Below the pieces are notes generated by a model. The model saw only the letters and a list, made by a program, of their open reading frames with translations, had not been told where the DNA came from and made no database searches. Positions 16,049-24,969 of a stretch of DNA of 64,000 bases are shown piece by piece. The position numbers were made by a program, and so were the translations under genes. Position 1 is the first letter of the stretch, and each line of letters begins with the position of its first letter. The DNA is from Chthonomonas sp. (GTDB lineage Bacteria > Armatimonadota > Fimbriimonadia > Fimbriimonadales > Fimbriimonadaceae), in NCBI GenBank assembly GCA_016788425.1, contig JAEURQ010000004.1, positions 434,001 through 498,000 on the forward strand. The letters are read 5' to 3'.

Positions 16049-17089
16049 TTAGCGGTTGGAGGCGGTGGCCGAGGAGCTCTCGGTAAAGCCGAGCTCTTCC
16101 AACTTGGCCGGAAGCTTATCCCGATCCACGTCCATGATCCAGCCGATGCCGGGCTGAATTCCCAGGTCAATGTAGGGCACCGTGTCCATCTTCACGTTAT
16201 CCGAGCCCACGTTGCGCCCGAACAAAATGATCGCGGCGAACTCGCGCTCGGTCAGGTTTTTGCCCAACGTGGCCATCATCGCGTTGGCAAAACTGGGCAG
16301 CGTGCGCGGGTTGGATTCGATCTTCTTCTTAATCTCCAGCATCAGCGCGCGTTGGCGCTTCTGACGCTCTTCGTCGGTATCCGGACGCAGACCCAACTCG
16401 CGAGCCGCCTTTGCGTCGGCCTTGCGATAACGGACAAAGCCCTCGGCTTCCTTGCCATCCAGGTGATGCCGACCGGGCGTAAGGTCGACGTGCAGGTCGC
16501 CACGATAGTCGTGGTAGAGCATCCGCTTCTCGACATCCACCTCGACCCCGCCGATCGCGTCAACGATCTCGCGGAAGTCGGAATACTTAAAGTCAATCAC
16601 CTTTTGAATCGGGAGCCCGATTACTGACTCGGCGGCGCGGCGCGCCATATCGGGGCCGCCTCGCTCGTAGTAAGCGTTGATTTTGTGGCGGTTACCTCCG
16701 TCCAGCGCAATCGCAATGTCGCGCGAAATCGAAAGGCCGCTGATCTTCTTCGTGTCGAAGTCGAGGTGCGCGACCATCATCACGTCGCTGCGACCCCCTT
16801 CCAGGACTTGTCCGGCTTCCTTGCTGTCGCGCGGCTTGTAGTAGCGGTTCTCGTCGATGCCGAGAATGAGGATGTTAACGTAATCGCGTTGGTCGAACAC
16901 TTCGCGCGGCTCAACTCGGGCGAGCGTTTGTTTGACAACCTCGGCGGCCAAACCGCTCTGGCCCGTGAAACCAAAGAACGTGCCCGCGCCAAGGGCGCCA
17001 AGGCAGAGAACAAGCCAAACGAAGCCGCCAAGAATGCGGACGGCGGGAGAGGGACGACGCTTTTTCAAAACGAACCTTAAGGGTACCAA
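16049..17089 (-). CDS. LytR-CpsA-Psr (LCP) family envelope phosphotransferase
   Basis: The protein has 346 residues with a short cytoplasmic tail, one transmembrane helix (about 19-42) and an extracellular LCP domain. The LCP signatures are clear: LILGIDE, the [13 protein letters not shown] segment with the catalytic Arg/Asp, [15 protein letters not shown], and [18 protein letters not shown] proteins transfer lipid-linked glycopolymers to peptidoglycan or protein acceptors. The only start that keeps the signal anchor is a TTG at 17089, which has no clear ribosome binding site, so the start is uncertain. It is divergent from the pseudopilin gene at 17157. Confidence 0.9.
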   Translation of the reverse strand: MVPLRFVLKKRRPSPAVRILGGFVWLVLCLGALGAGTFFGFTGQSGLAAEVVKQTLARVEPREVFDQRDYVNILILGIDENRYYKPRDSKEAGQVLEGGRSDVMMVAHLDFDTKKISGLSISRDIAIALDGGNRHKINAYYERGGPDMARRAAESVIGLPIQKVIDFKYSDFREIVDAIGGVEVDVEKRMLYHDYRGDLHVDLTPGRHHLDGKEAEGFVRYRKADAKAARELGLRPDTDEERQKRQRALMLEIKKKIESNPRTLPSFANAMMATLGKNLTEREFAAIILFGRNVGSDNVKMDTVPYIDLGIQPGIGWIMDVDRDKLPAKLEELGFTESSSATASNR

Positions 17090-17156
17090 TGTCCAGCAAC
17101 GTTACACCCGCGAGTTTGGTGCCCGGGCACGGAAAAATGCCGAAATATCGTATCTT

Positions 17157-17879
17157 ATGGATGTGCAGCAACGGCGCGCCTTCACCCTGATCGAATTGCT
17201 GGTGGTCATCGCGATCATCGCCATCCTCGCCGCGTTGCTGTTTCCGACCTTTGCCCGCGCCAAAGCCAGCGCCCGCAACACCACTTGCATCAGCAATCTC
17301 AAGCAGATCGGCCAAGCCATGGTGCTCTACATGGGCGACAACGACGACATTTTTCCGCACGCGGTGGACCCAACCGACAAATACACGCCGGAGATATGGA
17401 GCGACTTTCCCGACTTCGCCTCCCGAATTCCTTACATGCCGCTGATTCACGAGGCGCTTGGCCCGTATGTCCGCGCGCAACAAAACTTTAGTAGCGTGGC
17501 CGCGGCGGGCGGGCAGGTGAAGACGCAGGCGGTGTTCCAATGTCCCAGCGACACCGGTAGCCGCACACTCGATAGTCACCCCACGATTCCGTTTACGACC
17601 TCGCCGAGCATGTTTCGCGTGTACGGCAGCAGCTATTTCTTCCGCACCGAAATCGCGTTCAAGTATTTCTCCAGCACCCAGTTTCAGCTTCCCGCGAACG
17701 TCAACGTGCTGTTTGATGCCAGTGGACACTGGCATGGCGACGGAGGCAAACTGGACCTCAACGATCCTGGGGCGGGCCAAAAACTCCGCCAGTATCGGTA
17801 CAACGTTCTGTTCGGAGACTTTCACGTGAAGAGCCAAAACTATTTCCAACTTCAAACCGCTTGGGGAATTGACCTTTGA
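17157..17879 (+). CDS. Type II/IV pseudopilin, H-X9-DG (DUF1559-like) protein
   Basis: The protein has 240 residues from the ATG at 17157. It begins [20 protein letters not shown], an ideal prepilin peptidase site and helix. Downstream are [20 protein letters not shown] and, near the C-terminus, FGDFHVKS, both family hallmarks. Further in-frame codons exist upstream (to 16932), but they lie over the LCP gene and are not used. TATCGT ends five bases before the ATG and there is no Shine-Dalgarno. The stop overlaps the TTG of the amidohydrolase gene. Confidence 0.88.
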   Translation: MDVQQRRAFTLIELLVVIAIIAILAALLFPTFARAKASARNTTCISNLKQIGQAMVLYMGDNDDIFPHAVDPTDKYTPEIWSDFPDFASRIPYMPLIHEALGPYVRAQQNFSSVAAAGGQVKTQAVFQCPSDTGSRTLDSHPTIPFTTSPSMFRVYGSSYFFRTEIAFKYFSSTQFQLPANVNVLFDASGHWHGDGGKLDLNDPGAGQKLRQYRYNVLFGDFHVKSQNYFQLQTAWGIDL

Positions 17880-19030
17880 GCCGCCGACTGTTGCGCCCGT
17901 CCGGCGTAATGATGGCGGGCGAACTCCGCCAGGGATTGGAGGTCGAGCTCGATGGCGATGTCATCGTTCGCGTCGGCCCGCAAACCGGCATTCCCGAACC
18001 GTTCGTCCTGAGCCCCGCGTTTGTCAACGCGCATAGCCACCTCGAGTATCGCTCGCTTATGGGCGAGGTTGACCCCGCGCTGGGCTATTGGGATTGGATC
18101 AAGGCGCTGGTCGCCCGCAAGCTCACGCAAACCGCCGACGAGGTGGTGGATAGTTGCATGCTCGCGGCTCGCGAAAACCGGCTGGCCGGGGTTGCGTACA
18201 TCCATGAGCACTCCGACCGTCCCGGTTCGGTCGCGGCCATGCGCGAAGCCGGATTGCAAGGCATCGTTTTCCAGGAGATTTTGACGATGGGGGTTGGCGA
18301 TAGCGTCGTGGCTCCGGCCCGCGCCCGCGCCGCCGAGTTGGATACGCCCGAACTCCGCGTGTTTCCCAATCCGCACGCGGTGCACACCGTCTTTCCCGAC
18401 TTGCTGCGCGAGTTCGCCCGCGCGCCGCATCCGCTGACGATTCACGTCGCCGAAACCGAGTACGAATCGCAGCTCTTTGGCGCGGCCGAAGGGCCGCTTC
18501 AAGACTTCTACGATCTCGTTGGATTGCCGAGCCGCGCCTCGGGCAAAACCGTCATCGGCGAGTTCGAGAGTCTGGGCCTTGCGCGCCCGGGCGTGCAGAT
18601 TGTCCATGCCTGCGATATCTCGGTCGCCGAAATTCAGCGGCTCGTCCCCACTGGCGTGAGCGTCGCGCACAACCCGCGCAGCAACTTGCACCTCAAGTGT
18701 CCGCCGATGCGCCTGCGCGAGATGCTCGATGCCGGAATGCCCGTTGGGCTTGGGCTCGACTCGGCGGCAAGCACCGGCCCGATCGACATGTTCCTAGAGA
18801 TGCAAGAAGCCCTCGCCACCAGCCATCGCCGGGGGCATCACGTGTCCGCGCAAGAGGTGTGGAACGTCGCCACGGAACTCGGCGCGTCGAGCGTCGGCCT
18901 TCAAGACTGGCGCATCGAGCCCGGCCTCCGGGTGCCGCTCATCGCGATTCACTCCCAAGCGGAAACCGCCGACGATCTTATTGCGCAAGGCACGCCCGAG
19001 CAGGTGGAGTGGATCGTGAATCCGCGATGA
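17876..19030 (+). CDS. mqnX: Amidohydrolase, probable aminodeoxyfutalosine deaminase
   Basis: The protein has 384 residues from a TTG that overlaps the pseudopilin TGA. It belongs to the SsnA/ATZ-TRZ-type metal-dependent hydrolases: NAHSHLE supplies two metal His, IHVAETEYE and VHACD supply further His/Glu, and LGLDSAAS holds the final metal Asp; HNPRSNLHL is the usual substrate loop. In futalosine-pathway organisms this subfamily deaminates aminodeoxyfutalosine. mqnE lies 1.8 kb downstream on the same strand, which supports the assignment, but other deaminase substrates cannot be ruled out. Confidence 0.78.
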   Translation: MSRRLLRPSGVMMAGELRQGLEVELDGDVIVRVGPQTGIPEPFVLSPAFVNAHSHLEYRSLMGEVDPALGYWDWIKALVARKLTQTADEVVDSCMLAARENRLAGVAYIHEHSDRPGSVAAMREAGLQGIVFQEILTMGVGDSVVAPARARAAELDTPELRVFPNPHAVHTVFPDLLREFARAPHPLTIHVAETEYESQLFGAAEGPLQDFYDLVGLPSRASGKTVIGEFESLGLARPGVQIVHACDISVAEIQRLVPTGVSVAHNPRSNLHLKCPPMRLREMLDAGMPVGLGLDSAASTGPIDMFLEMQEALATSHRRGHHVSAQEVWNVATELGASSVGLQDWRIEPGLRVPLIAIHSQAETADDLIAQGTPEQVEWIVNPR

Positions 19031-19335
19031 AGACCGGCCAAGAACCCATCTACGAGCTCGTGCGCACAATTCCCGCCGGGCGAGTTCTCGGCTATAAGGC
19101 GGTCGGTCAACTCTCCAGCGTGTTTTTCGGCGCTCGCCAAGTCGGGCAGGTGATGGCCGCCGCGTGGGACGACGACCTCCCTTGGTGGCGCGTCACGGCG
19201 AGTGATGGCAGCATGGCCACGGCCCGCCGCGACCCACGCCTCGCTGCCGAACAACGCCGCCTGCTGGAATCCGAAGGCGTCGGATTCAACGGCGACCGGG
19301 TGGCGCGCGCATTCTTTTGGGATGGAGAACAATAA
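19027..19335 (+). CDS. Alkyltransferase-like (ATL) DNA repair protein
   Basis: The protein has 102 residues and corresponds to the DNA-binding domain of O6-alkylguanine-DNA alkyltransferase. The active-site PCHRV is replaced by PWWRV, so the acceptor Cys is lost. ATL proteins bind O6-alkylguanine and flag it for nucleotide excision repair. Conserved IPAGRVLGYKAVG and the RRLLESEGV helix are present. The ATG overlaps the amidohydrolase stop (ATGA), and folB follows by six bases. Confidence 0.88.
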   Translation: MKTGQEPIYELVRTIPAGRVLGYKAVGQLSSVFFGARQVGQVMAAAWDDDLPWWRVTASDGSMATARRDPRLAAEQRRLLESEGVGFNGDRVARAFFWDGEQ

Positions 19336-19341
19336 GGGCTG

Positions 19342-19707
19342 ATGCAAACGACGATCGCGATTCACGACCTTGAGGTCTACGCCTATCATGGGGTGCCCGC
19401 CGCCGAACGCGAGGTCGGACACCGCCTGCTCGTGGATGTCGAGCTCGTGGTCGAAGAATTGGCCGGCGAAACCGACAGCATTGACGGCACCGTGGATTAC
19501 GCCGAGGTCGCCAACATGGTGCGCGACGTGATTTTGGAAAGCTCGGTGCAGACCCTAGAGTTCCTGTGTAGCAAGGTCACCCACGCGCTGGTGGCGACGT
19601 TCCCGGCCATCGTCGGCGGCACCATTTCCATCGCCAAACCGTACCCGCCCATGCCGTGCATCGTGGCTGAGGTTCGCGTGACGCGCGAATTCAGCGCGGA
19701 GGACTGA
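19342..19707 (+). CDS. folB: Dihydroneopterin aldolase
   Basis: The protein has 121 residues, the usual length. It cleaves dihydroneopterin to 6-hydroxymethyl-dihydropterin in folate synthesis. The family pattern is intact: IAIHDLEVYAYHGVPAAERE with the substrate-binding Tyr and Glu, VDYAEVANMV, and the catalytic Lys in FLCSKVTHAL. It lies between the ATL gene and a small unknown gene that starts one base after its stop. No folK or folP is visible. Confidence 0.93.
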   Translation: MQTTIAIHDLEVYAYHGVPAAEREVGHRLLVDVELVVEELAGETDSIDGTVDYAEVANMVRDVILESSVQTLEFLCSKVTHALVATFPAIVGGTISIAKPYPPMPCIVAEVRVTREFSAED

Positions 19708-19708
19708 C

Positions 19709-20023
19709 ATGAGCTCCACCGTGACCATCATGGCGACGATCCGCCGACCGCATTCGCCTCGAGCGGCCTTCGACGTGCGAGGCATGTTTGCGTTCGAACC
19801 CGGGCAGGAAGTTGGTTCTGCGACCTTGGTCGAAGCTCTCGAGCGCATCGCCGTTCCTCTCCATGCGCTGGGCCTCCGTAAGAGCTATCCCCGCATTGTG
19901 CAAGCGTTGGCCGCCGAGTTCCCGGGCATGACGCGCGGCGAACTACTGATTCGACGATATCACCCGGTGCTTCCGTTTTGGAAGGAGCGGGTGAGCTCTA
20001 CTTTCCAGCGCCCGACTGCGTAG
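19709..20023 (+). CDS. Small protein of unknown function downstream of folB
   Basis: The protein has 104 residues and starts one base after the folB stop, so it is translationally coupled. It begins MSSTVTIMATIRRPHSPRAAF and has a predicted alpha/beta fold with no transmembrane segment. The C-terminus LLIRRYHPVLPFWKE is distinctive. I do not recognise a family. Position suggests a pterin or folate-related role, but nothing in the sequence proves it. It overlaps the convergent deacetylase gene by 26 bases. Confidence 0.6.
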   Translation: MSSTVTIMATIRRPHSPRAAFDVRGMFAFEPGQEVGSATLVEALERIAVPLHALGLRKSYPRIVQALAAEFPGMTRGELLIRRYHPVLPFWKERVSSTFQRPTA

Positions 20024-20768
20024 CTTTTGCCGCCGCGGCAGCGGCGGCCGCCTTGGCCTTCTTCTCGGCGATTTCGCGAAGGGCGAGATCGTTCCACTTG
20101 GTCATCATCTCGCTGATCGTGATGCACTTGTAACCGCGCTGATGGATCACGGCCATGATCGCGGGAACCGCGTTGGCCGTGTGCTCGTGGATGTCGTGCA
20201 TCAGCAGAACCGCGCCGGGTTTCAAGGCGGAGATGGCCCGCGTGATGACCGGTTGAGCCGACTTAAATTTCCAGTCCAACGTGTCGCCCGTCCACAGCAC
20301 AATCGGCATGCCTTTTTGGCGGGCCCGGACCGTGGTGGACGAATCTTCGATGCCGTACGGCGGGCGGTACGTGCGTGGCCCGTAGCCAAGGATCGCAGCC
20401 AGCTTATCCTCGGTGCCGTCCACCTCAAACTTGGCCACCGCCTGGGGTGGTCGCGGCCGATGCGAATGAGAGTGGTTGCCAATCTCGTGGCCCAGGGAAG
20501 CGATGTGCCGAACCAGCCATTCGCGGTGCGGCACCATTTGGCCGACCATAAAGAACGTGGCGCGCGCATCGTACTTGGCCAGCGTGCGCAGAATTCGGGG
20601 CGTGGTAAACGGACTCGGTCCGTCGTCGAAGGTGAGCGCCACAACCTTTTCTGTGAAGTTGCTGGGCCGGTTGAGGCACACCGTTTTACCGCTCATCGTC
20701 GCCGGATATTGCGGTGGCATTGGCACTTTCGGCCAGATTAAAGCCGTTCCGACGAGATACACGATCAC
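19998..20768 (-). CDS. Polysaccharide deacetylase (NodB/CE4 family), membrane-anchored
   Basis: The NodB domain contains motif 1 TFDDGP with the catalytic base Asp and metal Asp, motif 2 HEIGNHSHSH with the metal His pair, motif 3 RPPYG, motif 4 LWTGDTLDW and motif 5 LMHD. It should remove acetyl groups from N-acetylglucosamine polymers such as peptidoglycan. A short N-terminal hydrophobic stretch gives a signal or anchor, and the C-terminus is an Ala/Lys-rich tail. The start is uncertain: GTG at 20768 or 20762 is likely, since codons further upstream run into the mqnE promoter and gene. Confidence 0.88.
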   Translation of the reverse strand: MIVYLVGTALIWPKVPMPPQYPATMSGKTVCLNRPSNFTEKVVALTFDDGPSPFTTPRILRTLAKYDARATFFMVGQMVPHREWLVRHIASLGHEIGNHSHSHRPRPPQAVAKFEVDGTEDKLAAILGYGPRTYRPPYGIEDSSTTVRARQKGMPIVLWTGDTLDWKFKSAQPVITRAISALKPGAVLLMHDIHEHTANAVPAIMAVIHQRGYKCITISEMMTKWNDLALREIAEKKAKAAAAAAAAKATQSGAGK

Positions 20769-20825
20769 GACCCATTGTACGTCAGAAACGAAACTGGGAA
20801 CTTTCAGTTTTGATTGAAAGTTGGG

Positions 20826-20831
20826 TATAAA
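20826..20831 (+). promoter_or_regulatory. -10 hexamer of a probable leaderless mqnE promoter
   Basis: TATAAA is followed by six bases (GTGAGT) and the ATG of mqnE at 20838. Confidence 0.5.
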
Positions 20832-20837
20832 GTGAGT

Positions 20838-21995
20838 ATGTTGCAAACGCCTGAGCGTGTGTTTGGCCCCGACCTCATGGACATCTACCGCAAGGTGGAT
20901 GCCGGCCAACGACTCTCCTTTGAGGATGGCCTCACGCTGTACGCCACGCCGAACCTCACGGGCGTCGGTGCCCTGGCGAACATCGTTCGCGAGCGCAAGC
21001 ATGGCGCGCGCACGTTCTACGTTCGCAACCAGCATATCAACTACACGAACATCTGCAACAAGTTCTGCAAATTCTGTTCGTTCTATGCCAAAAAGGGCGG
21101 TCCCGCCCCCTACGAATACGATATGGCGGAAGTGGAGCGTCGGCTGGGCTGGCACGCAAACATTCCGATGACCGAAATCCACATGGTCGGCGGCATCAAC
21201 CCGCGCCTCAAGTACGACTACTACATGGAGATCATCCGCACCGTCAAACGGGTGCGCCCCGAGGTCCACGTCAAGGCTTTCACCGCGGTGGAAATTGTCC
21301 AAATCGCGCAGATTGGCAAGGTCAGCATCGAGCAAGCCCTCCGCGATCTGATGGAAGCCGGGCTCGACTCGTTGCCCGGCGGCGGCATTGAGATTCTTTC
21401 GGAGCGCGTTCACCTAGAGCTGTTCGGCAAAAAGCTGAATGGCGAGGAATGGAAGGAAGTCGCGCGCGTCGCGGCCAAACTCGATCTTAAGCAATACGCC
21501 ACCATGCTCTACGGACACATTGAAACGGCCGCCGAGCGCGTGGATCACCTCGTGCAGATTCGCGACCTGCAAGACGAGACCGGCCACTTCCTGACGATGA
21601 CGCCGCTGAGTTTCCACCCGGAACGGACCGAACTGGACGACATCAAAGGCCCGACCGCCGACGACGACCTTCGCAACATCGCGATCAGCCGCCTGATGCT
21701 AGACAATTTCGACCACATCAAGAGCTTCTGGATTATGAACACGGTGCCGGTGACGCAAGCCGCCCTTTGGTATGGTGCCGACGACACCGACGGCCTCGTC
21801 CACGAGTACGAGATCACCTACAAGGAAGGCGATTGGGGGAACAAATCGCAGGTGCTGACCCACGAAAACATGGTGCGCATGATCTCGCAAGTGGGTCGCA
21901 TTCCGGTGGAGCGCGACAGCCTCTACAACGAGATTGTCCGCGAGCAACCCGAGACGATGGAGCGACGACCGTTGCAACCGCTCGTCATGGCATAA
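20838..21995 (+). CDS. mqnE: Aminofutalosine synthase, radical SAM
   Basis: The protein has 385 residues. A radical SAM cluster motif CNKFCKFC places the 4Fe-4S ligands at Cys73, Cys77 and Cys80. The flanking NYTNIC, MVGGINP, SLPGGGIEI and MTPLSFHPE segments are those of MqnE, which joins SAM to 3-[(1-carboxyvinyl)oxy]benzoate in the futalosine route to menaquinone. The cell therefore probably uses menaquinone. The ATG at 20838 is chosen because a TATAAA -10 lies six bases upstream. The probable MqnX is encoded nearby; mqnA, C and D are not in the window. Confidence 0.93.
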   Translation: MLQTPERVFGPDLMDIYRKVDAGQRLSFEDGLTLYATPNLTGVGALANIVRERKHGARTFYVRNQHINYTNICNKFCKFCSFYAKKGGPAPYEYDMAEVERRLGWHANIPMTEIHMVGGINPRLKYDYYMEIIRTVKRVRPEVHVKAFTAVEIVQIAQIGKVSIEQALRDLMEAGLDSLPGGGIEILSERVHLELFGKKLNGEEWKEVARVAAKLDLKQYATMLYGHIETAAERVDHLVQIRDLQDETGHFLTMTPLSFHPERTELDDIKGPTADDDLRNIAISRLMLDNFDHIKSFWIMNTVPVTQAALWYGADDTDGLVHEYEITYKEGDWGNKSQVLTHENMVRMISQVGRIPVERDSLYNEIVREQPETMERRPLQPLVMA

Positions 21996-22000
21996 GAAGG

Positions 22001-22006
22001 TAATCT
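22001..22006 (+). promoter_or_regulatory. -10 hexamer of a probable leaderless promoter
   Basis: TAATCT is followed by six bases and the ATG at 22013, with no ribosome binding site. Confidence 0.5.
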
Positions 22007-22012
22007 GAACTC

Positions 22013-22558
22013 ATGAGATTGACAAGTGCTTTGGGTCTGGCGGCGATGGCCGCGCTGGCCAATGCCCAACCGGCGAGCGCCGTGCAAATGGGCAAGTTTG
22101 CCGGCAAAAAGGACTTCGATATCCTGCACATGCACACCAAGATCGGCACCTTTAAGCTGATCAACGGCCAAGGTCGCGCTGACATTTCGTTCTCCGGCTC
22201 GATGCTGGTTTCGGGTTACAAAGGCGACCCGCTGGTGGTGCAAGGCAATCTCCGCAAGGAGTTCGACCGCGATGGTCGCACGGTGTACTTCGGCAAGGGA
22301 CGCATCATTCTCAGCGGCTCCTGGCGCGCGGTGCAGTGGTTTGGCCAAGACATGCAAGGTGTGTGGTTCGGCAACGGCGTCATCCGGATGCGCGGCGAAT
22401 TCGATAAGGACATGAACACAGGCGAGTACTGGTTCAAGGATCCGAAGGACCTTTTCTACTTCCCGAGCATGGGCACGATTGACGTTCCGCTCCCGTACAA
22501 GCCGCCTCCCAGCGCAAAGGGCGTCACCCCGAAGAAGCGCGTTAAGACAGACGGCTAG
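22013..22558 (+). CDS. Secreted beta-rich protein of unknown function
   Basis: The protein has 181 residues with a signal peptide (MRLTSALGLAAMAALANAQ). The mature part is rich in short Gly-aromatic strands (IGTFKLINGQGRADISFSGS, GVWFGNGVIRMRGE) that suggest an OstA/LptA-like or jelly-roll beta fold, and it ends in a basic Pro/Lys tail. No catalytic motif is seen. It starts 17 bases after mqnE, and its TAG overlaps the GTG of the nuclease gene. Confidence 0.72.
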   Translation: MRLTSALGLAAMAALANAQPASAVQMGKFAGKKDFDILHMHTKIGTFKLINGQGRADISFSGSMLVSGYKGDPLVVQGNLRKEFDRDGRTVYFGKGRIILSGSWRAVQWFGQDMQGVWFGNGVIRMRGEFDKDMNTGEYWFKDPKDLFYFPSMGTIDVPLPYKPPPSAKGVTPKKRVKTDG

Positions 22559-23355
22559 TGCTCGAACAAACCTTCCTGCACGTTCCTGGCATTGGGCGCG
22601 ACACCGAGCGCAGCCTTTGGGAGCAGGGCTGCGAGAATTGGCAGACTTTCCTCGATAATCCCAGCGATTTCCGTACCGGAAGCGCGCCGAAGGCGAGCGT
22701 CAAGTCGATCCTCAAAAAGTCGCAGGATGCGGTGGCCGCTCGGAATCACCAGTTCTTTGGCGACCTCTTGCGGACGACCGACCACTGGCGCACGTGGGAT
22801 GTTTTCAAGGACAAGTGCGCGTACCTCGACATCGAAACCGATGGTGGTCGCACCGGCCAAGCCGTCACAGTGATCGGCATTTGGGACGGCGAGTTCCGCG
22901 CTTACGTCGCCAACGACAACATCGAGAATTTCCGGAGCGACATCACCAACTACAGCATGGTGGTCAGCTTTTTCGGCAGCGGATTCGACTTGCCAATTCT
23001 CATGAAGATGTTCCGCAGCGTGGTGTGGGACCACCTGCACCTCGACCTCATTCACCCGGCGCGGGCGTTGGGGATCCGGGGCGGGCTCAAGAAAATCGAA
23101 GGCATGTACGGCATCAAGCGGCCCGACCATATCTTGGGTTTAAGCGGGCTCGACGCCGTGCGCCTCTGGCGCGAGCATCGCATGGGTCGTAAGAACGCAC
23201 TGCAGACTCTGCTCGACTATAACCAAGCTGACGTCGAAAACCTGGAGATTATTGCCCGCGAAATGGTCACTGAAATGTGGGACTACACGCGTCACGGCGT
23301 GCTCTGCGAGCGCGGAAAGCAGCAGCCGCTGCCGTTCGGATCGCCTGATTTCTAA
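22558..23355 (+). CDS. RNase H-like (YprB-type) DEDD exonuclease domain protein
   Basis: The protein has 265 residues from a GTG that overlaps the preceding TAG. About residues 5-60 form a helix-hairpin-helix-like segment (HVPGIGRDTE). The rest is an RNase H-like fold with ExoI YLDIETDG (first Asp and Glu), ExoII FFGSGFDLPIL, and ExoIII YNQADVENL. This is the YprB/RNase_H_2 family, often annotated as a ribonuclease H-like protein; its substrate is not established. It converges on ltaE with a four-base overlap. Confidence 0.85.
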   Translation: MLEQTFLHVPGIGRDTERSLWEQGCENWQTFLDNPSDFRTGSAPKASVKSILKKSQDAVAARNHQFFGDLLRTTDHWRTWDVFKDKCAYLDIETDGGRTGQAVTVIGIWDGEFRAYVANDNIENFRSDITNYSMVVSFFGSGFDLPILMKMFRSVVWDHLHLDLIHPARALGIRGGLKKIEGMYGIKRPDHILGLSGLDAVRLWREHRMGRKNALQTLLDYNQADVENLEIIAREMVTEMWDYTRHGVLCERGKQQPLPFGSPDF

Positions 23356-24377
23356 AGCGACACGGCGCGGAACGCGGCGGCGCACATGTCCAACATTTCG
23401 TCCGAAATTTGGTGATGCAACACAAGCCGAATGCGGTGCGGCGCAGCCGGCATGCAGAGCACGCCGCGCTCTTTGAGCGCACGCGACCATTCGGCGGCAG
23501 GCCGCTCGGTGTGGACAAACACAAAGTTGGTCACCGTCTCATCGGGGTCAACTCTTGTGCCGGGTATCCCTTGCAACCTGGCGTTGAGGTCGCGCGCTCG
23601 GCGATGATCTTCGCCCAACAGCTTGCTTTGCACGCGCAGGCCCACCAGTCCGGCGGCGGCCAAGACTCCGGCCTGGCGCATCCCTCCGCCAAAGCGCTTG
23701 CGGACAAACTTCGCGCGCTCAATGAACTCGGACGGCCCGCAAAGGACGCTACCCACGGGCGCGCCCAGCCCCTTCGAAAGGCAGATCGACACCGAGTCGC
23801 AAGGCGCTGTGAGTTCGCGAACATCCACGCCGAGCGCGGTGGCCGCGTTGAACACGCGCGCGCCGTCTAAGTGCAACTTGATGCCTTTGGACTGGGCGAA
23901 TTCTTGATACTGCCGGGTCTGTTCCACCGAAATCACGGCCCCGCCGGTGCGGTTGTGCGTGTTCTCAATACAAAGCAGGGTCGTGCCCGGTGTGTGCAGG
24001 TTTCCCGACATAAACCTGCGCTCCAACTCGTGAAGCGACATCACGCCGCGATTGCTGGGCAAGGTAATCGGCATGACTCCCGCGAGCACCGCCGGCGCGC
24101 CGGCTTCGTAATAAACCATGTGCGCTTCTTCCTCAAAAAGCGCCGAGTCGCCGGGCCGACACCACGTGGCGAGCGCCACCTGATTCGTCATCGTCCCGCT
24201 CGGGCAGAAAAGCCCCGCCTCATGCCCGGTCATCGCCGCGCATTCTTGCTCCAGCTCAAATACTGTGGGGTCGTGGCCCAGCACGTCGTCGCCCAGCGGC
24301 GCGCTCGCCATTGCGGCCAACATTTCGGCGGTCGGCAGAGTAACGGTGTCGCTTCGCAAGTCAACGGTGACATTCAT
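23352..24377 (-). CDS. ltaE: Low-specificity L-threonine aldolase
   Basis: The protein has 341 residues and is a fold-type I PLP enzyme that splits threonine or allo-threonine to glycine and acetaldehyde. It starts with the family signature [11 protein letters not shown]. The PLP lysine is in [14 protein letters not shown], the PLP-stacking His in [10 protein letters not shown], and [12 protein letters not shown] carries the pyridine-N Asp. It is divergent from msrB, 24 bases apart, and lacks a clear ribosome binding site. Confidence 0.93.
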   Translation of the reverse strand: MNVTVDLRSDTVTLPTAEMLAAMASAPLGDDVLGHDPTVFELEQECAAMTGHEAGLFCPSGTMTNQVALATWCRPGDSALFEEEAHMVYYEAGAPAVLAGVMPITLPSNRGVMSLHELERRFMSGNLHTPGTTLLCIENTHNRTGGAVISVEQTRQYQEFAQSKGIKLHLDGARVFNAATALGVDVRELTAPCDSVSICLSKGLGAPVGSVLCGPSEFIERAKFVRKRFGGGMRQAGVLAAAGLVGLRVQSKLLGEDHRRARDLNARLQGIPGTRVDPDETVTNFVFVHTERPAAEWSRALKERGVLCMPAAPHRIRLVLHHQISDEMLDMCAAAFRAVSL

Positions 24378-24401
24378 GGTGTTTGTGGCGTATCAGAGAA
24401 T

Positions 24402-24962
24402 ATGAAGTTGGTGATCGCCGGACTCAGTTTAGCCGCCCTGGCCATTGGCGTGGCCGCCATCCAGCAGGGCAGCACCGCCTCGCCCGCCACTCAAACGAAG
24501 TCCAATACCAAAGGTCACTACGACAAGGAAGCCAAATTGTATATCGCCGAAGAAAGCCCCAAACGCAAAGATAAGGTCGTGAAGACCGACGCCGAATGGA
24601 AGAAAATCCTGACTCCCGAGCAGTTCAAAATCCTCCGCTCGCACGGCACCGAGCCTGCGTTCTGCGGCATCTTCCACGACAACAAAAAGACGGGTCAGTA
24701 CAACTGCGCCGGCTGTCAACTTCCTCTTTTCAAGAGTGACGCCAAGTTTGATAGCGGCACCGGTTGGCCCTCGTTCTTCCAGCCGTTCGACAAGGATAAT
24801 GTCTGGATGCGGACCGACCGTAGCTACGGTATGACGCGCTACGAAGTGCTGTGCGCTCGTTGCGATGGTCACCTGGGCCACGTGTTCCCGGATGGCCCCG
24901 AGCCCACCGGCCTGCGGTTCTGCATCAATTCCGACGGCCTCGTGTTCTCCGAGAAAAAGTAA
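24402..24962 (+). CDS. msrB: Peptide-methionine (R)-S-oxide reductase, exported
   Basis: The protein has 186 residues with an N-terminal signal (to about residue 20), so it acts outside the cytoplasm. The MsrB domain has both zinc CxxC pairs ([17 protein letters not shown]) and the catalytic Cys174 in [18 protein letters not shown] is the substrate pocket. The ATG at 24402 is the only start that gives a signal peptide; codons upstream lie over ltaE. A terminator for this gene lies inside the 3' end of selD. Confidence 0.93.
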   Translation: MKLVIAGLSLAALAIGVAAIQQGSTASPATQTKSNTKGHYDKEAKLYIAEESPKRKDKVVKTDAEWKKILTPEQFKILRSHGTEPAFCGIFHDNKKTGQYNCAGCQLPLFKSDAKFDSGTGWPSFFQPFDKDNVWMRTDRSYGMTRYEVLCARCDGHLGHVFPDGPEPTGLRFCINSDGLVFSEKK

Positions 24963-24969
24963 GCGGGTT

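Noticed and set aside
16932-17156. N-terminal extension of the second pseudopilin
   Set aside because: A pseudopilin needs a short leader before FTLIELLV. The extension would overlap the LCP gene and break the signal.
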